From positions 31,926,534 to 31,990,533 of the forward strand of contig OY726565.1 of NCBI GenBank assembly GCA_963383645.1: a stretch of DNA of 64,000 nucleotides, written 5' to 3'. Numbering within the stretch: the stretch's first letter is position 1; each line of letters opens with the position of its first letter. Of this stretch, positions 43,811 to 56,559 are shown piece after piece. The translations under genes were made by a program, and so were the position numbers. The DNA is from Muscardinus avellanarius. Lineage: Eukaryota; Chordata; Mammalia; Rodentia; Gliridae. A model generated the notes under the pieces. That model worked only from the letters and a program-made list of their open reading frames with translations. It had not been told where the DNA came from and searched no databases.

Positions 43811-46426
43811 ATATGTAAAATATATACTATTGTAAATGTTACCAAAATACTATATCTATTACTCCAAGTATAAAGAAACTGCTTTGCAAATCATAGTAGC
43901 TAATGTTTTTAATTTGTTTTTGAATTTTGTATAATGGGAAATAATACTTTAGATTATGGAATCTTGCCCTAAAATTTCACTCTATGCATATAATGGGAAA
44001 TAATTGGCTTGTTGACTGAGAACAATTTAAATTATATGTGACAGGGCCTGATTGTAAATATGAGCTGTCACATCTTCTTTTAATTTGCTGAAGACAGCAC
44101 CTATGCTCTTCTTATCACTCCTCAACAATTGGAATACTTATGCTCTGGCTCACAGGTTTTTGAGATTCTGTACATACGTAAACTCCTTGGCACTATCTTC
44201 TTTCCAGGTTTACTTTTCAGAAGTGTGGTAAGATCCAACACTATACCTAGGTGTGAGAGAGAAGCTATCGCAAATAGGGCTGCAGTGATTAATCTGATAC
44301 AATGTTTGGAAATGTTTTAGAAATTTTTACAAAATTTAGAAGACAGAGAAAGAAACCTAATTTTTATGCATTATCTACCTCTATAGTTATTCCCAATATT
44401 TAAAAGAGGGTTTTTTGTGTGTTTTTGAGAGATTTTATAAATGTGTAATACTGAGTTGAGGAAGTTTATTTCACAAAATTACAGAGAGAGCAAATAAGAC
44501 CCAGATGAGATATCCCATTTTCTTCTAAGAAGTTTATGGCTTCTTGGAACAATGCTGGTCGATCATAAGTGTTTTGGGTGACATCAATGAAAATAGACCT
44601 ACACAATTTTGGTTTGTGTTCCAAAGCTCATGAGCAATTTTTTTTTTTTTTTTTTTTTGCCAGTGAGTTACATATGTGAAGCACATGAGTAGGTAAACAT
44701 GTGATCATGGGAGCCTCTTTCTTCACCCATAATTTATTCCTTCCATGGTGCATTGGAACATCTGTTTTATGTTTTAACACTTTAGAATAAATTTATTATT
44801 TTTACATGCTACTAAGTAGAGCTAATCAGCTGAATTACAAAGACATTATAAAATGATATGACTACTCAAAATATTCTTCTAATATTTTTCTAGACAACTC
44901 TAGGTATTAGTATAGGTTCATACTATTATACTGATTGTCAGGAGAATATATACTTTCAGTAAAGTACTTCTTTTGCTTAAGCAGCAACTTAAATGTTCGT
45001 GTATGCTACACGAGGCACAGCATATCTTCTGATGACTGGTTTAGACTTAACTAAGTAATGTTCTGCTGGATGGTCACCATAAATATTTCCAATACCTCCT
45101 TATCATCCTCCATTCTCAGAAAGCATGTGCCATTTGTGTAATGATTGTTCTTCAAAACAAAGAGGTAGAAGACAGGCAACATTTTATAAGAAGTATTATT
45201 TGAAAGAATTTTTTTCTGAATGCAAAAGCTAAAGTCATGTTATATCTCTAAATTAGTATCAATATTAAGAAAGCACATTAAGTTCACAACTCTTGAGGTC
45301 ATACAGCTTTTCAACATCAAATCTCTTTTCTCTTCTGAGAATTCCTTTAGAACCAAACGACTAGGTATTTTTTTTAAATATCAAATCCACAAATATTAAT
45401 AGCCATCTTTTGTTTTCCAAGTGTTTTAGGAAGTTTCAGAGGAAAAGAAAAGAATTGTCATGACTGGTGGTGGAATTGCACTAAGGCAGACACATCTTTG
45501 GTGAGCCACTTCTTTGTGGAAACTCCTCCTGTTAGGTGGTGAGGTTAGAAATGAGCTAGGCAAGGGAAGAAAGGACAGGAGAATCCTTTCAATCTTCCTA
45601 AGAAGAGATACAGTGATTACTACTCAGCTGCAGTTGGAAACTTGTAGCATTTACATTGCAGCTTTAGACTCCAGTTAAAAAGTTCTAACATGGCAAATTC
45701 AGTGCAGTCACACTAATCTGTTGTGCAAAACCCAGAAGTAACCAACCCAAATGACTAAGCATGAGGAGGACCCCTTCCTTTTTTATTCACTCCTTGACCA
45801 GGCAGCTCTGTGACTTTATCTTATCTACGTCCCCCAAACAAAATCTTTCTTTTGGAGTGAAAAGGACTGAAAGAAACTTGCCACCACACAATGACACTCC
45901 CCTTGAGTATAAGCAGAGTTGGTGACTTACTTGCTTCTAACCAGTGAAATATGGGAAATATGGCTAAGGGCTGGAGTCATCACTTCCTTAACTAGAATCC
46001 ACATGTGGAAAGTATGAAGAGATTTTTTTTGGGTGTAAAGTACAGATGATTTTGTGTTAATTATAAGATAGATTAACCTTGGTAGGCTTAATAAAAATCA
46101 GATGAAAGCTTATTCTAAGAGGATAAGCTTGGACCTTTTCTGAGCGTTTCCCTCAATGGCCTTAAAGAAGTAAGTTACTATGAGAGTGCTATGGGAGGGC
46201 ACCTGGCAAGAACTTCTAGAAGCTTGAAGGAGCCAGGTGGTTGATGGTTGACAGAAACAGTGATCTCAGCTATACTACCACTAGGAACTGAGTTCTAAAC
46301 ATCATGTGAGCTTGGAAGAGGATTCCCAAGTTCTAGAAGGGAACACATTCTGAGTTACAGGATGAACTACATCTTCATGGTAGTGTTGCAGTTTGTGAGA
46401 TCCTGAGGGAGGAAACAATTGAAAAC

Positions 46427-46428
<2 letters not shown>
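43811..46428. other. No gene; repeat-poor
   Basis: Contains a 21-T run at 44638-44658 with no SINE body attached. Otherwise unique-looking DNA with short frames only. Confidence 0.45.

Positions 46429-46429
<1 letters not shown>

Positions 46430-46478
<49 letters not shown>
46430..46478. repeat. (CA)n microsatellite
   Basis: About 24 perfect CA units. Confidence 0.97.
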
Positions 46479-46479
<1 letters not shown>

Positions 46480-46480
<1 letters not shown>

Positions 46481-47156
46481 CCTGGATTCCTGAGCCACAG
46501 AAACCATAAAATAATGTTTTAAAATTGTGATAATTTATTACATGCAATAGATAAATGTCTTTAGACCATCCTCGGAGGTATTTTATGATCTCAGCTTAGA
46601 TTTTAAATAATGTAAACAGAAATAGAACTAATTAAAAATAATAGATGCCATCTAATAGATCGCATAAAGATATACACACAAGTTAAATAATCTGTCCAAT
46701 GTTTATCAAAGTTTACAAAGAAAATAATGATGTAAAAATAACATCACATGATTGCTGAAAGCCATTGTTTCTTGATACAATTTTGTTTGATAAAGGATCT
46801 AAAATGATTGTTGATTCAACTTCATTTTATTAACATCTAAAATTTCAGCACAAGGAGCTGTCTTCTATTGCTATTATCCTTGAAAATTTGAATTCTTTCT
46901 AATTTTGACCAGAAAGGTCAGAGATATTAATTTACCTACTCTGTGCTTATGATATAGGTCTTCTATAAAACTAACATATAATTCTTAAAATATTATACTT
47001 ATATATTGAGCAATAGGGCTTTAGATGTTAAGTGTTTTATGACTACATTAAATATTAAATAAATTCATGGGAACCACCAGTTCACTATAAGTAAAATTTG
47101 AAGAATGAAAATTGCCTTTGGTGGAATAAATTTTATCTTTCTTGAAGGAATTAAGA
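46480..47156. other. No gene or clear repeat
   Basis: AT-rich unique DNA. Confidence 0.45.
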
Positions 47157-47168
47157 ACATGGATGTTG

Positions 47169-47432
47169 CCGGGTGTGGTGGAGCACGCTTGTAATCCCCA
47201 TGCTTGGGAGGCAGAGACAGGAGGATCGGCGTAGGTTCGAAGCCAGCCTTGCTGGTTTAAGAGACCATGTTTCCAAATAAAAAATATAAAATAGGCCTAG
47301 GAGTGTAGCCCAGAAGTAGAAGGGCTTCCAGGAACCCCAGTACCACCAAAAAAAAAAAAAAAGAAAGAAAGAAACAAAACAAAAACAAAAAGAAAAACTA
47401 AAAAAACAACAAACAAAACAAAACAAAACAAA
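47169..47432 (+). mobile_element. B1-dID-type SINE, S3 form, with ~80-bp A-rich tail
   Basis: gccgggtgtggtggagcacg, left B box aggttcgaagcc, ctggtttaagagaccatg, ggcttccaggaaccccagt, then a long A-rich tail ending (AAAAC)n. Perfect 12-bp TSD acatggatgttg at 47157-47168 and 47433-47444. Confidence 0.96.
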
Positions 47433-47917
47433 ACATGGATGTTGTTAGGTAATCATAAAATTTATTATTTATCAAGGAAAAATTAAGAATTAAGGGGGTA
47501 AAAAGAGATAACTAAACTGGAACTACAGTAACAGGGTACCAAAACTGTTCTTAGAACAACAAATTTTGGGTCCCTCCTATTATGAAGTACCTCCCAGATA
47601 ATAGGTACAATGTTATCTTCATACTCATTATTACCTTTTTGCTATTTGCAATTATGACTGAAATTCACCCCCAAAACCATTTCAACCTAAAACAATTTTA
47701 TAGAATATTTTAAATTTCTTTAAAATTCAATGGAGAAAAATCAGTTTTTCATTGCTCTAATTAAACTGTGTAGAATCCCGACTCTTACATAAATTTCCGA
47801 CTTTCTCCCCTTATTCCTTATTCATTTGCCTATTTCTCTAAACATATTCTACTTAACTCATCCAATGTGGACCAAGTAGCTTCCTTTTTAGTTTTTGTTT
47901 CTTTGTATTTAACAGTG

Positions 47918-48070
47918 TAGTGTAAAGATTGTGTAGTGTAGAGACTGAAAGTACAGGTCTAGATTTCTACCGTCTTGGTTCAAATCTTTCCTAACATTGA
48001 TGATAACAGATAACTTAATTTACCATGTTGTTCTTTAACTTTTTAACTTGTAGCTGGGAATAAAAATATA
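47918..48070 (+). mobile_element. MIR SINE
   Basis: gtgtagtgtagagactgaaa, tcttggttcaaatctttcct, cagataacttaatttaccat, aacttgtagctgggaataaa: full-length MIR order, tRNA-derived head included. Confidence 0.65.
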
Positions 48071-51000
48071 GTTGGGGATGGAAAGAAATACCTATATCAT
48101 GGATTATTGTGAGCTATCATTGGGTACATAGTTAAGTTCTCAAAGTGGTGGTTCTCATTATTATAACTCTGTTAATAAATTTCCCAAGCAGTTTAGTTTG
48201 TGCAGAGTTTGTAGTGTGACAAAACTTTTTCTATATCTAGGAAAAAGTAATTCTTCCTAAAATTTAGCTTAGTAGTTTAAAAAGAAACCTGCTCATTATT
48301 TGGTTACAAATGTTTCTAATTTAGGCTTTGTTAGGTTCAAACAGAAATGTAGTAAGATGTCATTAGTGACAATATCACTGAATAAACATTAGCTAACATA
48401 TCAAATAGGTTCGATAAAATATTTAAATGTAAATATGTCACTATTTATTGAATTACTCAAGCTATAAACTTGTATTATCTTTCCTTCACCTAAAGTATTG
48501 CTTTTTTTTATCAGTAATTGAATTAAAACAGTAGTTAAAACATGTAGATTAATAAACCTCTAAAGGCTTAACCAGCTCTTAAGTAAATAATTTTAAAAGA
48601 CTATGGCAATGGAAAAATGTCTGCATATTAAAGCCAAAATATACTTCTGTGGCTTTGGTCTTTAGAAACAAAGATTCCAGCAGGATTAACCAGCTGAAGT
48701 CCTAAATATGCTTGAGAGCTCTGAATCAAGTTCAAGTATTCACATTTATAATCAGAGTCTTAGATATGGGTTAATCTGTTAGTAGAACTCAATGAACAAA
48801 TTATTCCTCATTAGAAGTATGACATATTCAAAGTATGATATGTCTTCTTTTGAAAGTGGATAGATTTCCCGTGAAAGAGACTTTAGGTGACTGTATGGTA
48901 GAAATTTAATAAATCCTGGCCAGAGAATGTTCACTATGATTCATTTTGCTAATTTGGTACATTAGCTCAAATTTGCCATTAAACTAAGCAAAGATCCAGT
49001 TACTCAACTGCCAAATTACCAATTTTATGTTTCCGAAGGAGGGAAAAAAAAAAGAAAAAGTGAAGGTGATTCTTCAGATGTGAGTCAAATGTCTCTCAAT
49101 ATTTTGGAAAGGTGAGTCATGTCCTGGATATATTGTTTTCCTTACATCATTTAGTTTGGAAAAGTAGTGATGACATAAAACAGAAGCACAATAATATCCA
49201 CAAAACCAAAGTTGAGTGAAGAGATACATTTTTCTCCTTTCCTTTCATGAATTTATTGGTGAACTTTGATAAGCCCCAATATAAACATATTATATAAAAA
49301 GAAATATGTTGAGAAATGACTCTTGGATTCACACTAAATATCTTTAGGACTGGAGAACTGAACAATTCTCCAAAGAATCTAAAATGCACCAATCTGTAGA
49401 AAAAGAGACCCTACTTTTCATATTGCGATAGGGTGGATGACCGACCCTTCACTCTCTTCTTTAAGAAGCATAGCCACAGACTTCATGAATAATATTTAGA
49501 GTTGATTATTGAATATATACTGTTAATATGTTTTTTTTCTTGAGTCGTAAACTCTTTTACTCAAGGTTGTTTTAGGTAGCCTCACCTGAGTATTCTTCTC
49601 AGGACTTCAACTTGTACATGTTGACTCAGTTCATTATTTCTCATCTGGTCACACTTAAACGACCTCTTATATTCTCAATATTTAACAGTGTCTCCATCCA
49701 CTCAGAATCATATTCTCTTTCACTTCCTTGGATAAATACAGTATGCATTAGCAAAGTAGACTATCAAAATTTCTAGAATGAAAAGACTAACTTAATTTCA
49801 CTTAACTCATGATTTTCCAATCATAGAATATTTTCCCATAGAACACATAAGACTTTATGAGAGTAAAAATTAAATCCTATTATAAACTATACTATCCAAT
49901 ACGCTGACTCTTGTGATATCACATCTATACGTGATACTGCATTTATATACCAATGCCCTCACTCAAATCTCTCCAGCCCTGCTAGCTTCTTTACTGTGAA
50001 CTGGTTCTAACTCACCCTAAGCCTACAGACTTAGCCTGTCTGTAACTGACCATATATTTTGAGGTCACTTGAAAAATGTGAGGCAACAAAAGGACCAGAG
50101 TAATAGCTAGCCTTAGTAAAATCATTGTAATCTTTTATTTGTCCCAACACCTCAACTTACTAATTTTATAAACCATAATTATTTACTTCTTAAAGCACAT
50201 TTCAAAGGGCCTCTTTGTCATCATTTTGTAGATGACTTTTGTTCGTAGAATTCATAATTTTTCTAAGAAGTTGATCTAAATATTGAAAGCAGTAATAGAA
50301 TGCAGAGCTGGTGAAATGTTTTTTATAACAAAGTCTCTTCAATATTTCTGATTAGACTTTTCTAATAAAGTTAGGTTACCATAGCAGAGTCATGGTGATA
50401 CTATGGTGATAGTGGTAATACCAAAATGGAACTGATGACATCTAAACCCAAATTGTTGTAGAGAAACTTTCCAAAATGAGGCTTTTCCTAGTAGGAATGC
50501 TGTATCAGTACAGGTAGACTAAGTCATTGTTCCCAATCTTTAGTGTTCATAAGATTAAATTGCAGTTGCTAAAAAAAAGTGTCTGGTTCATCCCTAGGAT
50601 TTCTGATTTAGTTGATCTGGGTGAGACTCAAGAAGTTGCATTCCAAGTAAGTTTCTGGATGTTAATGCTGCCAATCCAGGATCACACTCTGAGAACCTGG
50701 GCTTGGTATCCTGTGCTAACAAACACTCCCAAGTCACAGCAGAATGGCTTATCATAAACAGAAGTTTGCCTCTGGTACATGCAGGATAAACAACACAGTC
50801 TGCTTGTCATGGTCCCTCCAGGGCCCAGGCTCATGGGAGTCCACTGCCATACTTCCTTCCATGGTCATCGGAGAGGGAGAAGGGAGCACAATGAATCATA
50901 GGCTGGCTCTTAAAATTTCCAATTGGAAGCATTCACTCAATGTTAGCTATTATTAGAAAGGTTTTATGTAATTTCTCTCTCACTCTCTCTGATAATGGGC

Positions 51001-51319
51001 CTGACTAGAGATAGGCAGCTTTTCAAGGAGGTTATGCTATGTTCATACACAAGGGCAGACACACATGAAGAGAAGAAAAAGAATGGCAGGGTGGAAAGAC
51101 TGCTTTCATCTTTGCACTGATGGAACATAAACCATTTTTCCCCTATATAATCCAGAACTGACATTTGTTACTTCAGGCTCTTGTCTTTATACAGACCCTG
51201 CTTCTGGGAACCTTTCCAGCCTTTACTTCTGGATTCCATTTCTTCAATCTTGCCTGTTCTATGTCAACATAAGAGCTAAAATTATTGATCAGGCCATTAT
51301 TCTAAGTGTTTTTGCACAT
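48071..51319. other. No gene; mostly unique DNA
   Basis: Apart from a possible old repeat at 50705-50945, I see no repeat. Frames up to 81 codons have no domain. Confidence 0.4.
50705..50945 (+). repeat. Unassigned old interspersed repeat
   Basis: The order gctaacaaacactcccaagt, cacagcagaatggcttatca, ggctcttaaaatttccaatt resembles a common mammalian repeat carrying aatctcagtggcttaaa and ggctcttaaagcttc. I recognise the pattern but not the family. Confidence 0.35.
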
Positions 51320-51400
51320 AGACTTTCCTTTCATTGTTAAGCCTTTTATCATCCCCATTTTAAAAACAAAGAAACTGAGGTCCAGAGGCCATTGGCTTTA
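51320..51400 (-). mobile_element. MIR SINE fragment, antisense
   Basis: tatcatccccattttaaaaa and caaagaaactgaggtccaga match the core of antisense MIR. Confidence 0.6.
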
Positions 51401-51834
51401 ACCCAACAGTTGCCCTTATCTGTTCTCTTGAGTTTGACGCTCAGGCTTTCCCTTGCATTGAGGTGCCCTTCACCTGGCATGTTGCTGGAGGGCTGCTCCC
51501 ATAAGCTCACACGGAGCCTGTCTCTGTCCATTGTGATTCTTGGAATGGAAGTACTGACTAGGCTGATAAATAATGGCTGCTTCTGTGCTCATCTCAGGGG
51601 TACTGGACAGCTACAAGGTATCATGAATGCTTTTATGTGAGTACTTCAAATTCTCCAGAAATATATGGCAATAGAGGAATTATTTTTTTCCATTTTTGTT
51701 TCATACAGCCATTATTTATTTGATGAATTCTTTGTACTCAGTAAATTATAGCAAGAGCATAGGTAAGTTCCTCCTGCATCCTCCTACCTTACTTTAACTC
51801 TCACTTTAAAAGGACAGGAAATTACAGTGGGAAG

Positions 51835-51965
51835 AACAGGCTTTGGAGCCAGGTAAACCTGAAGCCAAGTTGCACTTCTCAGGGATTTTGAGGACATTTG
51901 ATTTCTCTAGGCTTAATGCTTATTTGGAAAAATGAGAACAAACTCAGAAAACAAGCAAACAAACA
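51835..51965 (+). mobile_element. MIR SINE
   Basis: caggctttggagccaggtaa, cctgaagccaagttgcactt, gatttctctaggcttaatgc, tttggaaaaatgagaacaaa: sense MIR order. Confidence 0.6.
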
Positions 51966-52268
51966 TTTTTAGGTAAAGTATCACACATCACTTTTCTGTA
52001 CTTTTAGGGCCTGCTGGAAAATCAAATAGAATGCAGCTGGACCAGTACAAGCTTGTGCAACTGTAATTAATTAATGAGATATGTGGATCTGTTCTTTACA
52101 GTTTCTTCGGCTCCTTTGTGTTGCCAAAAGATGAATTCTCAGTCTCCAGAGACTGGGCTTAGTAGCATGAAGAACTTGAAGTGATCTTTCTTCTCTAGCA
52201 TGACTGATTGTTTTTAATCTCTACTCAAATAGCCAAGTTTATTTACTCCATAGTTCTGGGTTTGCTTT

Positions 52269-53100
52269 TGAAACGGGGGTTTCTTGAGAGAAAACCCCGG
52301 CGAGTTCTTGTCTACGGTGAGCGAAGAATGACACCCGCAGACATCAGGAAGGGGAGTAAAAGGTTTATTGGAAGCAGCAGGGAATAGGGCAAGGGTGGCT
52401 GAACACCCCCAAAGGGGCTGGAACTCTGGGTCCAGCAGCTGCCTTCAGGACAATACTTGAGAGTAGCCCAAGCCGAATTGCCTTCAGGTGCAGGCTGCTT
52501 TCTTCCGGGAGTCCAGAAGGGAATAGAGAAAAGTGGCCGAACACCCCATAGGGGCTGTCGGAACTCCGGGGTCCAGTAGCTGCCTTCAGGGTCACTACCC
52601 GAGTGTCGCCCGAGCCAAGTGCCCATCAGTTGCAAACTACTTTCTCCCAGAGTCCACGTGATCTGCCAGAAAAGAGGTACAGGTCACCCCTAGGGGCCTG
52701 GTCAACCATGATGTCCAGCAGAGGCCTTCAGGTCACTACTCGAGAGTCGCCCGAGCCACGTGCCCTCAGATGCACTCTGCCTTCTCTCAGGGCCAACACA
52801 ACCTGACCCGCGAGAGAGAGAACAGCTCCCCAAAAGGGGAGGGGGGTCCCGAGCGGGAGTCCCCTGCTTTTGCCATCCGACTGGCCAGTGCCTGACCGCT
52901 TGCAAGTCTGTTTGTGGTTAGGGTGACTTGGGATTCCAAGGAGAATTTGCATAGGGCATTTGCAAGTCCTTTGAAGGGTCTCCTTTCAGGAATGCCAGAC
53001 TTGCTCAGTGGGTTTGTTGATTAGGAAACTCAGGATGGCTTTGTGAAGCTCTGGCCTTCTTATCTCTGAGCCTTTGGAGTCTCAGGCATTTGTCACCCCT
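52269..53100 (-). mobile_element. Retroviral LTR, antisense, probably solo
   Basis: Read on the minus strand it has a poly(A) signal within ccaataaaccttttactccc (about 52359-52378), a short downstream R/U5-like part and a likely terminal ...cccccgtttca (plus-strand tgaaacggggg at 52269). U3 is GC-rich with tandem repeats. The left flank has no primer-binding site or gag-like sequence, so no internal region is attached. The U3 end (about 52950-53100) is unclear and I found no TSD. Probably class I or II; I cannot decide which. Confidence 0.65.
52378..52806 (-). repeat. ~141-bp tandem triplication inside the LTR
   Basis: gccttcagg recurs at 52441, 52582 and 52724 (steps of 141 and 142 bp). Each copy has a cccc..aggggc motif before it and a gag(a/t)gt(a/c)gccc(a/g)agcc motif after it. 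The copies differ at many positions, so the triplication is not recent. Confidence 0.9.
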
Positions 53101-53291
53101 CAGGAAACTCAGGAAATTAACTTTTTTCTACCAAGGCCTTTTCCCTATCTGCCTATTTCCTTTCTATCTCCTCACTTTTATATATCTGATTCTTTTCTTT
53201 AGTCTACAAATATATATCATGTATCATGTATACCTTAATTATGTAGGTATCATACAACATGGATACAAGAAAACTAAAAATGGCATGGTCT

Positions 53292-53495
53292 CATCAAGGC
53301 ATAGTGTCACAAGCTGCAATCCCAGTATTTGGGAGGTTGAGACAGAAGGATTATGGGGTTGAGACTAGCCTCAGAAACTTAGAAAGACTCTCAGAAACTC
53401 AGAGTGACCCTGTTTCAAAAAAAGAAAAACAAAACAAAACAAAAAAGGCTGGGCTCCTGGGTACAATCTCCAGTAGCAAAAGAAAAAGAAGAAAA
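53292..53495 (+). mobile_element. B1-dID-type SINE, right half partly deleted
   Basis: gcaatcccagtatttgggag, gactagcctcagaaactta, then an A-rich linker and only ggctgggctcctgggtacaa of the ID half. Confidence 0.82.
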
Positions 53496-53711
53496 AGGAC
53501 ATATTCCCTGTTGCTAGGAAGATTCTAGGTTAATTAGGACAGTCAATACTCGAAAAACAAGCCTACGAAAATTACAGATTATATATTTTAGAGTATTAGA
53601 GTATAGATGAAGTATGATGAAGGACTTTCTTTGTCCTAGATTTTGGGAGGAACTTATTATATGAATAATCTATAAGAAATCTTTTATTATCAAATAGATG
53701 GTGTCCTGGAA

Positions 53712-53747
<36 letters not shown>

Positions 53748-53759
53748 CGCGCGCGCGCG
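53712..53759. repeat. (GT)n(GC)n alternating purine-pyrimidine tract
   Basis: 27 bp of GT followed by 21 bp of GC in perfect alternation, with about ten consecutive CpG steps. Strong potential for Z-DNA. It sits at the tail of the SINE at 53760-53962. Confidence 0.97.
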
Positions 53760-53962
53760 TTACCTGGAATTGAACCCAGGGACATTCTACCTCTAAGATA
53801 CACACCAACCCTTTTTAAATTTTTTAAATTTTTATTTTGAAATCGGTGTCACTAAGTTGCTGAAGGTCTTGCTAAGTTTCTGAGGCTGTCCTTGAAGCTA
53901 TGATCTTCCTGTCTCAGCCTGCCACTTACTGGTGTTAGAGGAATGTGTAACTGCACCTGGTT
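53760..53962 (-). mobile_element. B1-dID-type SINE, antisense
   Basis: ggaattgaacccagggacat, tctacctctaagatacacac, gaaatcggtgtcactaagtt, cagcctgccacttactggtg. Confidence 0.88.
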
Positions 53963-53970
53963 CTGGAGTA

Positions 53971-53971
53971 T

Positions 53972-54027
<56 letters not shown>

Positions 54028-54230
54028 TTTTGTGGTGCTGGGGATGGGACCCAGAGGCATTTGACCTCTGACCTTCATCTCCTGCCTTATTTTTTATTCT
54101 TTGTTTTGAAACAGGGTCTCAGTAAGTTGCAGAGAGCCTCACTAAGTAGCTGAGGCTGTACGCGAACCACAATCCTCCAGTCTCAACCTCCTGATTGCTG
54201 GGATTACAAGCATGAGCCACCAGGCCCGGC
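53971..54230 (-). mobile_element. B1-dID-type SINE, S1 form, antisense, with (CTTT)n tail
   Basis: (CTTT)n at 53971-54028, then gggatgggacccagaggcat, gaaacagggtctcagtaagt, gtacgcgaaccacaatcc, ccaccaggcccggc. Worn TSD: tctggagtattcttt (left) and tttggaatatgttt (right). It lies directly after another antisense SINE. Confidence 0.92.
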
Positions 54231-54414
54231 TTTGGAATATGTTTTTAAAAGATAGAGAAGAGGGTGATTTCTGTCATGTTATACCTCACATACATACCAG
54301 ATACATGTGAAAACTAGATTAAAACAGAGAGAAATAAGTAATTTTCTGATCCAGAAATGAAAGCCCCCCGCCCCAGTGTTAAAATAGACTTTTCAAAAAT
54401 ACATTGCTTTGTAC

Positions 54415-54710
54415 AGTTCATTCTCCATCAGGCAGTTAGAGGAATCTTAAAAATCGAAGTCCAGCTATGTCAACTACTTTAAACTTTCACTAGCTTTTTA
54501 CAGGATAAAGACCCAAATCTTTAACACAGCTTAAAGCGCTTGGCAGGCTGGTTTGCCCCTGCCTTTATTTCTTCACTTTTATGCTAATGGGAGCCTGTGA
54601 CAGCAGTGACCCTGAGCTCTGGGTTCAGTTCTCTTGCCAGGCCATGCTCACCTAGCCTGGGGCCCCGGCAGCCACCGTTCCCTGTGTTGGAGTGCCTTCC
54701 TCGTACTTCC
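54415..54710 (+). mobile_element. L2 LINE ORF2/3' relic
   Basis: cattctccatcaggcagtta, gaggaatcttaaaaatcgaa, aaactttcactagcttttta, aggataaagacccaaatctt, gccaggccatgctcacctag, gttggagtgccttcc: sense L2 order. Confidence 0.65.
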
Positions 54711-54744
54711 CACTGCCTGGCTAGCACAGTGCTAACAATCCCAT

Positions 54745-54862
54745 TCTGAGCTAGGTAGCTTTGTGACAGTTATTTAAAACTTGTATGCTTCCGTTTTGTT
54801 ATCAGGAATATAGGGATGATAACCCCACCTAATTGTATTTGGAATTAAGGAAGATTGTGAGT
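54745..54862 (+). mobile_element. MIR SINE 3' part
   Basis: ttgtgacagttatttaaaac, cttccgttttgttatcagga, atatagggatgataacccca, cctaattgtatttggaatta follow MIR order. Confidence 0.68.
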
Positions 54863-55369
54863 GTGTATGTGTGTGTGTTTGTGATCACATCATAGATGTA
54901 TGTGTGTGATTATATTATACAGGCTTATATATAATTCTCATAACAGTACTGGTATACATGAATTAAATACATGTTGTTTCGATCATTACCAGCATCATCA
55001 TTACTCTTCAGGGATACATTTAGCCTGAGGAATTTATGGGCTAATTCCCAAGACGAAGTCAGTTCCTCATGTGACAGATTTTCCTCCACTCTGCATTTTT
55101 TTCTCCCAAGTATGTATGTACTGCAACTTATCATTTTGTACTCTTTTGCCTATTTTGCAATCAGCTCAGTCTCTCCCACTGAATCATGAACTCTAAGGAG
55201 GTAGGACTTTGGCTCACTCCCTTATCAACATTTCCTATGGCAAAGTCTTGTACACATTCATACCTGGAAAAGGTATTTGTTGAGCAAATGAATGAAGTGT
55301 GTCTAACTACTTATGATCATTTTGTTACAATGATCTATATATACAGCACTCATTTTCCAAAGGCCAGAC
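54863..55369. other. No gene or clear repeat
   Basis: Short GT-rich stretch near 54860-54885, otherwise unique-looking. Confidence 0.45.
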
Positions 55370-55418
55370 CATTATTATTATTATTATTATTATTATTGTT
55401 GTTGTTGTTATTATTATT
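55370..55418. repeat. (ATT)n(GTT)n(ATT)n microsatellite
   Basis: About nine ATT, four GTT, then ATT again. Confidence 0.95.
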
Positions 55419-55589
55419 GCTTTTTATTTCTTCTTTGACACATGTTAAGAAAGCCTTTTAGTCTTGGGCAACTTCCTATAACATCAGAACAAAAACATAT
55501 CTATTCCCTAATTTAGGTCTTGGATTTAGAAATTCTATAGTTGGTGATCTTCCCTATAAATATTCTCTTTCCTGAGCTGAGATCTGCAA

Positions 55590-55692
55590 GCACTTTTTAT
55601 TATTTACTTTTCCCCAGTATCGGGTACTGAACTCAAAGGACCCACAGGTGACAGGCAAATGCTTTCCCACTGAGCTACATCCCTGGACTGCA
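55590..55692 (-). mobile_element. Monomeric ID-type SINE, antisense
   Basis: gggtactgaactcaaaggac (B-box side), gacaggcaaatgctttccc, cactgagctacatccctgg (A-box side). It keeps the anticodon-stem region missing from the dimer's ID half, so it is a stand-alone ID copy. The B box is worn. Confidence 0.75.
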
Positions 55693-55699
55693 AATACCT

Positions 55700-56550
55700 T
55701 TTCAAAGAGAGGAGTTTGTGAGATTTCCAATTCGGGTGAGCAGGAGAAGGGATAGTTAAATAAAAGTTAATTTCTGAAGATAAAATTAATTTATGTGAGA
55801 ATCAAGATCAATTTTCCATGACAGGTAAATAAGCACAGATAGATCCTGCAGACAAAATATTTATTGAGAACAATGTGCTGGTTCTTGTTGGTCAAAAAGC
55901 CTCATTCAAATAGGTTACAGAGATAGGGAAAATGTCAAACAGGATGAGTACATTGATAAAAAGTGAGTTAAAACACAGAATAATTAGTAAATGTATCTCT
56001 AGAAATTTATCAAATACCATTCTATGTCTATATTTCCAAGATAAATTTATTTTATTTTAATGATTATACTTTTTAAAAAGTTTTATACTTTTATTTGTGC
56101 TTTATATGTTTATATCACAGTGAAGTCAAAAGTCATACAAACAGACATGAACACGTCTTGGTGAGTTCCCTTCCAGCTGTGCCTTGCTCACCCATCCCTG
56201 CCCACACATGATGGTGATATTGGGAGTGATACTTTCATACATGGGCACGGCATGGTTTGAACTGTTTCCAAGGATACATTCAAGTTAATGTCTGAGCACT
56301 ATTTTGGGCCGGTTTGTTTTGCAAAGACTCAATTCCAGGAATGGTAGTACACTGTTTAGGAACAGATAAGTAATATTTTAAGAGATCTTCAGCAAACTTT
56401 AGGTCCACCTGATGGTTCATTCTCTCTCACTCCGTCATATCTACACTTCCTCAAATCCTTCAGTAAAAACAAACAAAAATGTATTGGGTAATTATATGAC
56501 ATGAAATACTTTTTGGGTATTGACACTACAACTAATGGTTAGAAATAGTG
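55700..56550. other. No gene or clear repeat
   Basis: AT-rich. 56080-56330 could be a very old L1 3' piece but is not supported well enough to call. Confidence 0.4.
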
Positions 56551-56559
56551 CTTACTTGC

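Noticed and set aside
44638..44658. T21 run as the tail of an antisense SINE
   Set aside because: No SINE body or L1 sequence follows it on the right.
52855..52880. LTR outer boundary at tgcttttgcca, near the flank motif gctttt at 52264
   Set aside because: No CA dinucleotide precedes it as an LTR end should require, and LTR-like sequence seems to continue, so I left the boundary open.
52312..52952. Open frames of 67-107 codons in the LTR
   Set aside because: Overlapping frames on both strands inside GC-rich tandem repeats. No retroviral protein motif is seen.
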